A stretch of 60,133 bases of DNA from Candidatus Woesearchaeota archaeon. Lineage in GTDB: Archaea; Nanobdellota; Nanobdellia; SCGC-AAA011-G17; GW2011-AR18. Shown in pieces: positions 1-8,397 of the stretch. Every line of letters starts with the position of its first letter. The stretch's first letter is position 1. Made by a program: the position numbers and the translations under genes. Location of the stretch: NCBI GenBank assembly GCA_018302105.1, contig JAGWAD010000009.1, positions 1 through 60,133 of the forward strand. Reading direction: 5' to 3'. The notes beneath the pieces were generated by a model. That model worked only from the letters and a program-made list of their open reading frames with translations. It searched no databases and was not told where the DNA came from.

Positions 1-36
1 TTCCTGTTAATATAGTATTTAATCTTTTCGTTTAAT

Positions 37-50
37 TTATAGGCCTATAA
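37..50. promoter_or_regulatory. Perfect 14-base palindrome upstream of the first gene
   Basis: TTATAGGCCTATAA is a perfect palindrome about 50 bases before the first start codon. The TATA-like stretch of that gene (TTTTTAAT near 69-76) lies between them. It could be an operator or just chance in AT-rich DNA; no regulator is visible beside it. Confidence 0.25.
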
Positions 51-98
51 CCAAATAATTTAGTAAGCTTTTTAATTAGACATCAATCGCTTAATAAT

Positions 99-509
99 AT
101 GAAGATTTTTATATGTTGCAGCAAATATTTTTACAATAGGATTTCTGAAATAAAAGAAAGGCTAGAAAATTCAGGACATGAAATAACTTTACCAAACAGT
201 TATGAACATCCATTTAAAGAAGAAGAGATTAAAAAATTAAGCAAAGAAGAACATATACAATGGAAATCTGCAATGCTTAGATCTCAAGAAAGTAAAGTTA
301 AGTCAAATGACGCTATTTTAGTTTTAAACTTTGATAAAAATGAAAGTAAGAATTATATTGGGGGAGCTACATTTTTAGAAATATTTAAAGCATTTGAATT
401 AAATAAGAAAATATTTTTATTAAATCCTCTTCCTGATAATATTTTCAAAGATGAATTAACTGCAATTAATCCAATAATAATCAATGGAGATTTATCTAAA
501 ATTTACTGA
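99..509 (+). CDS. Nucleoside 2-deoxyribosyltransferase-like protein
   Basis: This 136-residue protein opens with a hydrophobic strand and a Cys-Cys-Ser turn (MKIFICCSKYF). A helix with a conserved His-Glu region follows, then SNDAILVLNFDKNES and GGATFLEIFKAFELNKKIFLLNPLP. The order (nucleotide-binding strand, D-A-I-L-V-L-N strand, Gly-Gly-x-x-x-x-E helix, K-K-I-F-L-L-N-P strand) matches the nucleoside 2-deoxyribosyltransferase-like Rossmann family, in which a Glu on the G-x-x-x-E helix is catalytic. The substrate is unknown, and many members are nucleotide-related hydrolases or sensors. It converges with the next gene, overlapping it by 7 bases. The fold call is fair and the activity call is weak. 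Confidence 0.5.
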   Translation: MKIFICCSKYFYNRISEIKERLENSGHEITLPNSYEHPFKEEEIKKLSKEEHIQWKSAMLRSQESKVKSNDAILVLNFDKNESKNYIGGATFLEIFKAFELNKKIFLLNPLPDNIFKDELTAINPIIINGDLSKIY

Positions 510-2503
510 TTTGGTGTTCCGGAAAATCTTGAAGAGCCTTCTCCAACCTGGCCGCCTACAGATTTTGGCAATGTTGTGAAACTTGAGCCATATAAACTAA
601 AATGCTGTTGAGGGAATTCTATAAAAGATTCAAAATACGGAGATGATGTATTTGATATACTTCTTGATGTTGGACCCCATGCATAAGGTGCACCAGTTGC
701 CTGACTTAATGGACTGTTGAAATATTCTAAAATTGCTAATGTTGGATTTTGTCCAATTTCACCTACAAATCCTCCTGCTTCTACTATTCCCCTTGGATGT
801 TGTGGTAATTTTCCCTGATCTGCTAATTCTCCCCATTTCTTTTCTAATTGTTCCATTATTTCTCTTATAGGAACATTTCCCATCCCTGGAGGAAGATGAG
901 AATCATGAAAACCAAAATTATCTGTTATGTGAACGTGTTTTGTTACTTCTGCTATTTCTTTTGTTTCTTCTAAAACTTTCTTTTTTAGTTCTTCGCCTTC
1001 AAATCCTGCTTTTCTTAAATTATTAATATGACCAACGTCCCATGTAGCTCCAACTAATTTTTCAGCAACTTTTTCAGCTTCTTTCCTTGATAAACCTGCT
1101 TCTTTATTATCTACTAATTCTTTTGCAAGTTTTTCTCTTGTTTGATTTACAGCTGCTTTCAAATCTTTAGCTGTTGACATTGAAGAACCTACGAAGAAAT
1201 TTTCCATAGCTACAAATGGTATTTTATTTTCTTCTCCTTTTCCTTCTTTTTTTGTATTAACATACATTCTTGCCATTGCATTTGCAACTGTGTCTGCTGT
1301 TTTTTCTATTGCAAATTCTCCAACATAACGCCATAATTTTGGTGCTGGAAGATTCAGGGCAGTATGTAATACTCCTGTGCTTTGTTCTAATTGTTTTTGT
1401 AGAATTTCTTTTTGTTTTTCTTCGTAAATTTTATTTAATTTCATAACTGTTTCCTGATCTTCAGCCTGACTTAATCCGTGTCTAACTTGATTTAAATCCC
1501 TGTATATTACCTTTATTTCTTCATCTTTCTTTTGATATTCTTCATTTGTTTTCTTTATCTGTTCTTGATAATGTTCTTTTACTTTATCACTTGAGAATCT
1601 TATAAATTTATCATATAAATTCTGATATTCACTTGCTAATCTAGAGTGCACTATTTCTATATCATCCTGCATTATTTTCATATCTCTATTATTTGTATTC
1701 CATAACTGTTGATAGTTTGGATCATTTGTCAAACCGGATTTTTCAATTGCTTCGTTTTGTTTTGATTTTAATTCAAATTTTTCTTTTACTTTTTCAAGTT
1801 CTTTAAATCTTGTTGTTATTTTTTCTCTTTCCTGATCCCAATATGTACTGTTTGTACTATGAAGTCTTTTCATTGGATCCCATATTTCTGGTTTATCTTT
1901 TCCAAAATAATATTTTTCTTCATAATCTAGTTTAGTTACATCTCCTGTATCCTGGTTTACTGCAACTATACTTCTAAATCCTAAAGGTTGTTTTTTAACT
2001 ACTGGATTTCCTTTTTCATCCCTAATTATATCTCCATTTTCATCTAATTGTGTTACATACATATCTTTTTGATATTCCTGAGCCTGCATGTGTCCTGCAT
2101 GAAAAACAACTGGAACACTTTCTTTATTTGTTAATTGGAATGATCTTTGTAAAATTGAATATAATCTTTCTTCTGTTTCTTTTCTCTGATCTTCAGACCA
2201 TCTTCCTTGGCCCTGTTCTGGGAATCCAGCCAGATCAACTAATGGTGCATGAACTGAAATATTAGAATCTGTAATTTTTGCTAATCTTCTTATTTCTTCA
2301 AAATGTTGTTTTGGAATAAATTCAAATTTATCAGCTGATATTGTACCTATTTCGACATTTTTTATTCCCTGATTTAATAATTTGCCAAATTCTTCCAACT
2401 GTTTTGCAACCATTGGATTAGTCGGGGCTCCTAAATTTTTCATAGGAATACTAAATGTCTTATTATCATTTGATTTTATATAGGATTTGTAAAAGTTTGC
2501 CAT
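503..2503 (-). CDS. Xylose-isomerase-like TIM-barrel protein with a large helical insertion
   Basis: This 666-residue protein has both halves of a sugar-isomerase/AP-endonuclease-2 type TIM barrel. The N-terminal half carries NVEIGT, ISVHAPL (about residue 84) and VVFHAGH (about 135). The C-terminal half carries FVAMENFF (about 427), TWDVGH (about 487), HVHITDN (about 523) and GIVEAGG (about 572). These His, Glu, Asp/His, His and Glu positions are the usual metal ligands of the fold, so a metal-dependent isomerase, epimerase or nuclease is plausible. Between the halves lie roughly 270 mostly helical, charged residues (EKVKEKFELKSKQ and similar), much longer than a normal family member. There is no signal peptide. 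The start lies 35 bases from an intergenic hairpin repeat. Confidence 0.6.
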   Translation of the reverse strand: MANFYKSYIKSNDNKTFSIPMKNLGAPTNPMVAKQLEEFGKLLNQGIKNVEIGTISADKFEFIPKQHFEEIRRLAKITDSNISVHAPLVDLAGFPEQGQGRWSEDQRKETEERLYSILQRSFQLTNKESVPVVFHAGHMQAQEYQKDMYVTQLDENGDIIRDEKGNPVVKKQPLGFRSIVAVNQDTGDVTKLDYEEKYYFGKDKPEIWDPMKRLHSTNSTYWDQEREKITTRFKELEKVKEKFELKSKQNEAIEKSGLTNDPNYQQLWNTNNRDMKIMQDDIEIVHSRLASEYQNLYDKFIRFSSDKVKEHYQEQIKKTNEEYQKKDEEIKVIYRDLNQVRHGLSQAEDQETVMKLNKIYEEKQKEILQKQLEQSTGVLHTALNLPAPKLWRYVGEFAIEKTADTVANAMARMYVNTKKEGKGEENKIPFVAMENFFVGSSMSTAKDLKAAVNQTREKLAKELVDNKEAGLSRKEAEKVAEKLVGATWDVGHINNLRKAGFEGEELKKKVLEETKEIAEVTKHVHITDNFGFHDSHLPPGMGNVPIREIMEQLEKKWGELADQGKLPQHPRGIVEAGGFVGEIGQNPTLAILEYFNSPLSQATGAPYAWGPTSRSISNTSSPYFESFIEFPQQHFSLYGSSFTTLPKSVGGQVGEGSSRFSGTPNQ

Positions 2504-2537
2504 GAATATAAATTAGTTATAATGTTTTTATAGTTTT

Positions 2538-2635
2538 CTATAACAAACCACATAAATTCTCAAGTTAAAAGTGATTTGATATCAGTCAACAACAAACATA
2601 AAAAATACCTGATTACTTTGTTTGTTGATTATATT
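2538..2635 (+). repeat. Two-hairpin intergenic repeat, copy 1
   Basis: The copy starts TATAACAAACCACATAAA, continues through AAGTGATTTGATATCAG and AGTCAACAACAAACAT, and ends near TTTGTTTGTTGATTATATT. The first half folds by CAAA/TTTG pairing, the second by TCAACAA against TTGTTGA. It fills the gap between two minus-strand genes, starting upstream of 503-2503 and ending just after the stop of the gene at 2643. Compare 9456, 17681, 40750 and the fragment at 35467. Confidence 0.75.
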
Positions 2636-2642
2636 AGAATTT

Positions 2643-4136
2643 TTAAACATTCATCATTCCATGTGTTTTTTTATAAACATTATAGATAGTAAAAGTCATT
2701 TTACCTGCTGAATCTTCTGCTGCTTTTCTTACATCGTTATAAACTACTGAAGAAATTTTTTTCTTTCCTGTTGTAAAACTGATTGCTGGTTTGAAAATAC
2801 CTGTAAATCCTGAGAAAATTCCATCAAATGCGCCTGGAACAGGTTTTTTCTTTATTTCTTTTTTTGTGTCTTCTTCATTTTTAGGAGGATCTAAATATGC
2901 ACTTATTTCATCTTGTAATAATTTTAGACTATTACCAATATAATCTTCTATTAAATCAATATCTTCATATAATTCATAATTATCCAAAGCCTGCATTTCT
3001 ATGTCATCGAATACAAACCCTTTGAATGCAATATCTGTCCTTCCACCATGTACATAATGCCTTCCTCCCTGTCCTGATAATGCAGAAGGAACACTTCTAA
3101 AATCTGTTATAATTTCAATAACTGCAAAATATTTTCTATCTAACTTAACATCTTTTAATGATTCATGCACTGCATCTGGTTTAACTTCTCTTTTCCCATA
3201 TAATCTTATTTCCATTTCCATATTGCTGAAACTATTTACTATGTTTGGATTTTTGAAGTCTTTTGGTTCTGATCCTTTTGTTTTTAATTTTTGAGAAGCT
3301 ATCAAATAAGGTTTCACCCAATTTGCATATAATTTTAGAGAACCTACCTGTGATTTTAAATAAATTCTTTCCAAATTATATCTTTTTCTAATTTCTTCTT
3401 CACTTTTTTTAACCCAAGTTTCATATTCTTCTAATTTTCTTTCTAAAATATTTATTACTCTTTCATTTAAGTCTGCATCTTTTAATTCTTTTATTGTATT
3501 AAAATGGAAAAATGCATCTCTTAAAGTTATGAACTGTAAATCTTGGGCTAATAAATTAATGCTTCCTCTTCCTTTTCTTGCATCTACCTGATCCATCCAG
3601 ATTCCTTTTAATGATTTTACGCCTCCACTTTTGATTTTCGGATCTTCGCTTTTTGCATGATCATAGGCTTCTATCCGAATTTCAAATTCTTTTAAATCAT
3701 AAATAAGATTAATTATACTTTTAATTATCTGGTTAATTGCACCTATATATTCTATTGATTTTTGCTGCATCAATGAAGATCTTTGTCCCATTTCTCCAAA
3801 ATAACCTGAAGTAACTGATGCTTCGAATGATTCTGGTCCTTTTTTAACATCCAAGCCAAGTCCTCCTGGTGGAGAATCACGCATGAAATCCAAAATCCAG
3901 AAATAAATTGGTTCAAGGCTTTCATTAATTGAATCATATGTTAATCTATAATCGCCGTTTGGTTTTTGTTTTGTAAGCAAAGGAACTATTAATTTTGTAA
4001 AACTTCTATTCATGTCTTTGTATTTTTCATCTTTTAGAAATTCTTTTAGATATTCAATCTTTTCTTTATCTTCCTTCTTTTTATCTAATTCTTTTTCTAT
4101 CTCTTTTAAAGAAAGCTTCTCTTTTTCTTCAGCCAT
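2643..4136 (-). CDS. Large hypothetical protein with helical N-terminus
   Basis: I do not recognise this 497-residue protein. The first 45 residues are highly charged (KEKLSLKEIEKELDKKKEDKEK), then come YFWILDFMRDSPPGGLG, a Gly-rich stretch (TSGYFGEMGQRS) and long helices with coiled-coil spacing around residues 200-280. A Gly-rich segment near 365 (SALSGQGGRHYVHGGRTDI) and a basic C-terminus (KKKISSVVYNDVRKAAEDSAGK) close it. The start is ATG at 4136; the upstream in-frame TTG at 4142 adds two residues and sits in the promoter spacer, downstream of GTATAAATAC. It shares a 42-base divergent promoter with 4179. It is probably cytoplasmic or membrane-peripheral and possibly lineage-specific. 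Confidence 0.7.
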   Translation of the reverse strand: MAEEKEKLSLKEIEKELDKKKEDKEKIEYLKEFLKDEKYKDMNRSFTKLIVPLLTKQKPNGDYRLTYDSINESLEPIYFWILDFMRDSPPGGLGLDVKKGPESFEASVTSGYFGEMGQRSSLMQQKSIEYIGAINQIIKSIINLIYDLKEFEIRIEAYDHAKSEDPKIKSGGVKSLKGIWMDQVDARKGRGSINLLAQDLQFITLRDAFFHFNTIKELKDADLNERVINILERKLEEYETWVKKSEEEIRKRYNLERIYLKSQVGSLKLYANWVKPYLIASQKLKTKGSEPKDFKNPNIVNSFSNMEMEIRLYGKREVKPDAVHESLKDVKLDRKYFAVIEIITDFRSVPSALSGQGGRHYVHGGRTDIAFKGFVFDDIEMQALDNYELYEDIDLIEDYIGNSLKLLQDEISAYLDPPKNEEDTKKEIKKKPVPGAFDGIFSGFTGIFKPAISFTTGKKKISSVVYNDVRKAAEDSAGKMTFTIYNVYKKTHGMMNV

Positions 4137-4178
4137 AATCAAAAAGTATTTATACTCAGCAATATTTAAATATTTTGT

Positions 4179-4514
4179 ATGGGTTTATTTAGCTTTTTCA
4201 GAAAAAACAAGGGTGAAGATGTGATAAACGAGGATAATTCGTTTAATGATAATCCAGATATTAACGATCCACAACCTGATTTTGGAGCTGATTTTGATAA
4301 ACCTAATAATAATCTAGGACTTAACAGACCAAGCTTTCATGAAACACAGCCTAGCCAACCAATCTATTCCCAGCCAACTTTTAATGCTCCAGCCGGACTT
4401 AATTCAACAGATACACAATTATTTTTAGCTAAACTTGATTTAATTAACCAAAGACTTGAAGTAATTGATAGAAGATTACAAGTTATAGAAGACATTGCAA
4501 AACAGAGCAGATGA
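4179..4514 (+). CDS. Small hypothetical protein with C-terminal coiled coil
   Basis: The 111 residues begin with a short basic aromatic N-terminus (MGLFSFFRKNKG). A low-complexity acidic and Asn/Pro-rich middle (NDNPDINDPQPDF, QPSQPIYSQPTF) follows, and the protein ends in an amphipathic helix (LFLAKLDLINQRLEVIDRRLQVIEDIAKQ) with heptad spacing. It has no enzyme motif. The layout, with an MG-[LI]-F-basic start, disordered linker and C-terminal coiled coil, recurs in the protein at 13574, suggesting a membrane-touching adaptor family. The promoter is ATATTTAAATATT about 25 bases before the ATG. lspA follows 21 bases downstream and is probably co-transcribed. Confidence 0.65.
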   Translation: MGLFSFFRKNKGEDVINEDNSFNDNPDINDPQPDFGADFDKPNNNLGLNRPSFHETQPSQPIYSQPTFNAPAGLNSTDTQLFLAKLDLINQRLEVIDRRLQVIEDIAKQSR

Positions 4515-4535
4515 GAATGGGTCAATGGAAGCGTA

Positions 4536-4958
4536 ATGAAAAACTTAATTACTAAATATTATAAACATATTATTCTTATAGTCTTCTTATTTTTACTTGA
4601 TATTTTAACTAAAATTTTTTTTAAAGGAAAAAACATAGAAATTTTTAAATATTTTTCATTTAATTATGTTGAAAATACAGGGATAACTTTTGGATTATTA
4701 AAAAATAATAATCTAATATTTATTCTAATTACGTTTGTTATAGTCTATTTAATTATTTATTATTATAAAAAGGAGAAGAAACTTCAATATGGCTTTGATT
4801 TTGTTTTAGCAGGTGCTTTTGGAAATTTAATTAACAGAATATTTTATGGATATGTTATTGATTTTATTGATTTTAAAATCTGGCCCGTATTCAATTTAGC
4901 AGATATGTTTGTGATTATTGGTGTTTTAATAATTTTGTATAAATCTTGGAAAAGTTAA
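4536..4958 (+). CDS. lspA: Signal peptidase II (lipoprotein signal peptidase)
   Basis: This 140-residue integral membrane protein matches the LspA family (peptidase family A8), an aspartic peptidase that cuts prolipoproteins just before the lipid-modified Cys. The family landmarks are in order: LLDILTK in the first membrane segment, [11 protein letters not shown] (compare N-x-G-x-A/T-F), [18 protein letters not shown] with the first catalytic Asp region, and VFNLADMFV with the second. Four membrane segments can be drawn and the length is only slightly short of bacterial LspA. LspA is known mainly from bacteria. Two or three nearby proteins carry a lipobox (5157, 25054, 47393), which gives it plausible substrates. 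No Lgt is present in the window. Confidence 0.85.
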   Translation: MKNLITKYYKHIILIVFLFLLDILTKIFFKGKNIEIFKYFSFNYVENTGITFGLLKNNNLIFILITFVIVYLIIYYYKKEKKLQYGFDFVLAGAFGNLINRIFYGYVIDFIDFKIWPVFNLADMFVIIGVLIILYKSWKS

Positions 4959-4992
4959 ACTATTAAATATGAAGTTATTCTTATTTTTATAC

Positions 4993-5116
4993 GAGCCTGT
5001 AGTCTAACCAGGATATAATAATTGGCTTCGGATAAACTTCAATGACTAAAAGCTATTTATGCTTTGGATGACTTAGAAGTAACCAATAGATGAGGGTTCA
5101 AATCCCTCCAGGCTCA
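4993..5116 (+). tRNA. tRNA-Arg (anticodon UCG) with a 50-base intron
   Basis: The acceptor GAGCCTG (4993-4999) pairs with CAGGCTC (5109-5115), and the discriminator is A5116. The T arm is GAGGG-TTCAAAT-CCCTC (5092-5108), the anticodon stem ATTGG/CCAAT (5021-5025 and 5083-5087). The intron is 5032-5081, at the canonical 37/38 site. Exon CTTC (5026-5029) pairs with intron GAAG (5076-5079), flanked by three-base bulges GGA and TAA, a textbook bulge-helix-bulge. The spliced loop is CT-TCG-GA, hence anticodon UCG reading CGA. G18-G19-A20 is consistent with arginine identity. CCA is not encoded. The D stem is weak, with C-A and U-U mismatches, so the isotype is less certain than the gene. Confidence 0.85.
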
Positions 5117-5156
5117 TTTCCAAATTATTATATACTTCCTTATTTAATGAATTAAA

Positions 5157-5984
5157 ATGAAAAAATTTGTTTTAACTTTGTTAGTATTAATTATTTTATT
5201 AGTTGCTTGCTCTCAAAAAGATGATTCTAAAGATAAGTTAGATATAATTGATAATACTAAAAATTTTTATCAGGTAAACTCTAAAATTCTAAATATTGAG
5301 GTTATTGAAAATCTTACTATCGGAACTTGTATGCAAAATTATTGTAGAAGTTTTGAATTAACAGAACAGTCTTTTGTAGAATTGTTAAGAAATGCAGAAA
5401 AAGTAAATAATGATAATCCATTATTAAAAAAATGGCCATATGAACAAACATATTCAGGATATTTTACTTCTAAAAATAAGAATTATGATTTTGCATTATT
5501 TTCTGGCGGATTGGGAAGAATCATACCATCGGATAAAAATACAGATTGTTTAACATCAGACGGTTATAAGGTAAACATAAATGAAGATTGCACATTCTTT
5601 ACGTATAATGAAAGATATAATAATGAAGACTATTTATCTGTATCAGTATCATTTTATTCAGGACGTGAAAATCCAGCATTCACTTTAAGAAATGATGAGG
5701 AAATAAATATTATAAAAGAAAAAATAAAAAAACTGCCTAAAATTGATGAATCAAACGATTTTGAAAAATATATGGGAAATATTATAGTGTTTAACAGAGG
5801 AATAAAAGAATTCCCTAACATGGTTATTATAGGCTCTGATACTGTAGCTGTTGGTTTTGGAAAAGAAAGACAATATTTTAAAGATACAAATCACGAATTA
5901 AACAAATATATGATTGAATTAATAAAGAAATATCTAAAACAAGAAGAACTACCAAAATATTTTTATAAATCTGAGGTTAATTAA
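5157..5984 (+). CDS. Putative lipoprotein of unknown function
   Basis: The 275-residue product begins MKKFVLTLLVLIILLVACSQK: a basic n-region, a Leu-rich core and a lipobox-like LVAC with Cys18. That is the classical signal for lipid attachment and cleavage by signal peptidase II, encoded 200 bases upstream. The mature part is hydrophilic, with two Cys pairs (TCMQNYCRS, and DCL with DCTFF), suggesting disulfides outside the membrane. I recognise no enzyme motif. A TATA-like ATTATATACTT lies about 30 bases upstream of the ATG. The gene at 5988 starts three bases after its stop, so the two form an operon. Confidence 0.7.
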   Translation: MKKFVLTLLVLIILLVACSQKDDSKDKLDIIDNTKNFYQVNSKILNIEVIENLTIGTCMQNYCRSFELTEQSFVELLRNAEKVNNDNPLLKKWPYEQTYSGYFTSKNKNYDFALFSGGLGRIIPSDKNTDCLTSDGYKVNINEDCTFFTYNERYNNEDYLSVSVSFYSGRENPAFTLRNDEEINIIKEKIKKLPKIDESNDFEKYMGNIIVFNRGIKEFPNMVIIGSDTVAVGFGKERQYFKDTNHELNKYMIELIKKYLKQEELPKYFYKSEVN

Positions 5985-5987
5985 ATA

Positions 5988-6455
5988 ATGGTAGAATTAT
6001 TATTTAAGCTTGGAATTTTAATAATAAGTTTTTTTATTGTGTATTTATTTTTTAGAAAACATAAAAATATATTCGAGAACTGGAAATTCTGGTTAACTTG
6101 GGCTTTAACAAGTATAATAATTTTTATAATAATATATAGTTTAATACTTACATTTATTTTTATAAAATTTTCACCTAATTTTGATTCAAGAGATTTTAAT
6201 GTAGAAGAATGGAACAATAATACAGATAAAAGAAACGAATTAGTTGGAGACTTAATGGATAGTAAAATACTTGATGATAAAACAAGGAAAGAAGTTATTG
6301 AATTTTTAGGGAATAAAAAAGCCAATATTAATGGGACAGAATATATTGAATATTATATTAGTCCTGGAATGGGATTCCTTAGTCTGGATTCAGATACATT
6401 AATAATTTATTTCAAAAATGACGGGGTTTCAGAATATAAAATAATTTCTGATTAG
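5988..6455 (+). CDS. Hypothetical protein with two N-terminal membrane segments
   Basis: The 155-residue protein has two hydrophobic helices (about residues 3-22 and 34-59, LTWALTSIIIFIIIYSLIL) joined by a short basic loop, RKHKNIFENWKFW. An acidic, soluble C-terminal domain of about 90 residues follows, rich in Asp and Asn with no recognised motif. By the positive-inside rule the basic loop is cytoplasmic and the C-terminal domain probably faces outward. It starts three bases after the lipoprotein gene and is probably translated with it, so the two may act together at the cell surface. Confidence 0.6.
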   Translation: MVELLFKLGILIISFFIVYLFFRKHKNIFENWKFWLTWALTSIIIFIIIYSLILTFIFIKFSPNFDSRDFNVEEWNNNTDKRNELVGDLMDSKILDDKTRKEVIEFLGNKKANINGTEYIEYYISPGMGFLSLDSDTLIIYFKNDGVSEYKIISD

Positions 6456-6459
6456 TATT

Positions 6460-8397
6460 TTACAATAAATGCAGAAAAGCTAATAATTTGACATACCAAG
6501 GAACATTAAGTATTTTTATAGGATATTCATTTATTGACTCTTGTTGTTTTCCTTGTTTGTCTTTAAATTTAATGCTTAATTTTATTTTATCTGAACTTAC
6601 AAATTCTGATGCTTCTGCCATTATTAATATTTTTTTGGATTTTGAAAGTTCCGGGATTTCAGAAACTTTTATATCATTTACAAATACTTCTAATTCTTTT
6701 ACAGGTACTTTAACAAGTAAATCCATTTCTATTTTTGTTTTTTCATTATAGTCTACTTCAGAATCATAAACGAAATTTTTTATTTCCAAACCAGAAGAAT
6801 CAATTACTTCAAATTTTATTATATCTGAAACTTCTATATTATTGGTTTTTGCAACAATTTCAATATTTTTTTCTCCTTTATTATTATTTTTTAATATAAA
6901 TTCAATATAAACAGAGTCTGATATTTGCAATTCACTTATTTCTTTACAATCTTCTTCTAAACATACATTGATTCCAAATAATTGTATGTTTCCTTTATTT
7001 CTTATATTACATTTAATATTTAAATTTTCATCAATTAAACCAAATTCATCTGAAGAACAGTCAATGGCTAATTTTTGTGAAGTCTTTTTTATTGTAGATA
7101 ATGAATTCTCTTTAATCATTTCATTTGCTTCTTCTAAAGTTATAATTTTTTCATTATTGCTAAAAGTAATTTCAGAATAAGCCTGATTGTGGAAATTATC
7201 TTCTGCTTCTAATTTTGAAGTGTAAATAAAATTTTCTTCTGTTTTTTTAGGTATTGTTGCAATCCAAAATATTTTTTTATTTTCTCCAGGTTTTAGAACT
7301 AAAGCTTTGTAATTTTTTTCAGTTAATTCCGGAGCTTTAAGAAAAGTTAATGTAACTGGGAAATAGAAATTGTTATCGTTTATTATTTCTACTTCTATTG
7401 GAACGTAACTTCCAGGACCAACGTTTTTAATTAATGGTTTTATTTTTATTTCTAATTGCTTGCCTATTTTTTCACCTGTCCTTATTAAAGAAGTTTTTAC
7501 TTCTAATTTTGAAGGTTTAAATTCTGCATCTACAGATTTCCAATTGTATCTTACTGCAGGTTCTCCTGAATCAACACTTGTTTTTACTTTAATATGAGAA
7601 GAATCTATCCAACCATATTGTACATAAGTTATATCAAATGGAACCCATCCTTTGTCTGGAAAATAAACTTCTGCCCATGCATGCGGACCCCAATCATTTT
7701 TTAAGTTTGTATAAGCCATGCCTGAAACATATCTTGCTGGAATTCCTAATGATCGCATCATGGAAATATACAAGTTTGTCAATTCATCACAAACACCTTC
7801 CTTATTTTTTAAAACCCAGCTTGATTTTTGTACAGATTCAGCAGTTAATGTGCTTAAATCATATTTTATATTTTTTTGAATCCAATCTGCAACTTTAATA
7901 GAAACCTCATATAAATCATCTTCTCCTGATGCCAGTTCCTGTGCCTGTTTTTTAATGTCTTCATTAATGTCAATATATTCTGTTGGTTGAGTGTAATAAG
8001 TTTCTACATTTTCTAAAGGGAAATCAATTTTTTTATCTACTATTACAAGAACGTTGTTAACCCTTACATTTGAATCTAAGGAAAATTTGTATTCTCCAGG
8101 TTTTGGATTTTGCCAGAAATAACCAATAGTACTATTCTTCTTTGTTATTACTGAAGATGGAACAGAACTTGGTGTTGTACTTAATATTTTTTGATTTATT
8201 TCATCTTTTGGAAAAAATGTTAAATTGGTTGTTGCTTCAGATGTTCTTGCACTATTACTTGTTTCAATTAATTGAAAAGAACCAGAAACTGTAAATTTCA
8301 TTTCTAAATAAGTTACATCATTATAATCGTTTATTGGAGTCTGAGCTAGAACTGAAGATACTAAAATTAATAGTGTAAAAAAATAAATTATTTTCAT
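6460..8397 (-). CDS. Secreted transglutaminase-like protein
   Basis: The 645-residue protein has an N-terminal signal peptide (MKIIYFFTLLILVSSVLAQ). A transglutaminase-like cysteine-protease core follows: KEGVCDELTNLYISMMRSLGIPARYVSG (nucleophile Cys near residue 202), DWGPHAWAEVYFPDKGW (His) and PFDITYVQYGW (Asp). This Cys-His-Asp triad defines the superfamily, whose archaeal members are thought to be peptidases or protein modifiers. The second half consists of two or three beta-sandwich, immunoglobulin-like repeats (for example VPIEVEIINDNNFYFPVTLTF), with a Cys-rich piece (CSSDEF, KCNIRN, CLEEDCKE). The C-terminus, VPWYVKLLAFLHLL, could anchor it. Its stop overlaps the start region of the DHH gene side at 8397, so the two minus-strand genes share an operon. 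Confidence 0.75.
   Translation of the reverse strand: MKIIYFFTLLILVSSVLAQTPINDYNDVTYLEMKFTVSGSFQLIETSNSARTSEATTNLTFFPKDEINQKILSTTPSSVPSSVITKKNSTIGYFWQNPKPGEYKFSLDSNVRVNNVLVIVDKKIDFPLENVETYYTQPTEYIDINEDIKKQAQELASGEDDLYEVSIKVADWIQKNIKYDLSTLTAESVQKSSWVLKNKEGVCDELTNLYISMMRSLGIPARYVSGMAYTNLKNDWGPHAWAEVYFPDKGWVPFDITYVQYGWIDSSHIKVKTSVDSGEPAVRYNWKSVDAEFKPSKLEVKTSLIRTGEKIGKQLEIKIKPLIKNVGPGSYVPIEVEIINDNNFYFPVTLTFLKAPELTEKNYKALVLKPGENKKIFWIATIPKKTEENFIYTSKLEAEDNFHNQAYSEITFSNNEKIITLEEANEMIKENSLSTIKKTSQKLAIDCSSDEFGLIDENLNIKCNIRNKGNIQLFGINVCLEEDCKEISELQISDSVYIEFILKNNNKGEKNIEIVAKTNNIEVSDIIKFEVIDSSGLEIKNFVYDSEVDYNEKTKIEMDLLVKVPVKELEVFVNDIKVSEIPELSKSKKILIMAEASEFVSSDKIKLSIKFKDKQGKQQESINEYPIKILNVPWYVKLLAFLHLL

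Noticed and set aside
4993-5116. Reading the intron-bearing tRNA as tRNA-Glu(UUC)
   Set aside because: T33 and the bulge-helix-bulge fix positions 34-36 as TCG. The TTC reading would place C at position 33 and break the anticodon-stem register.
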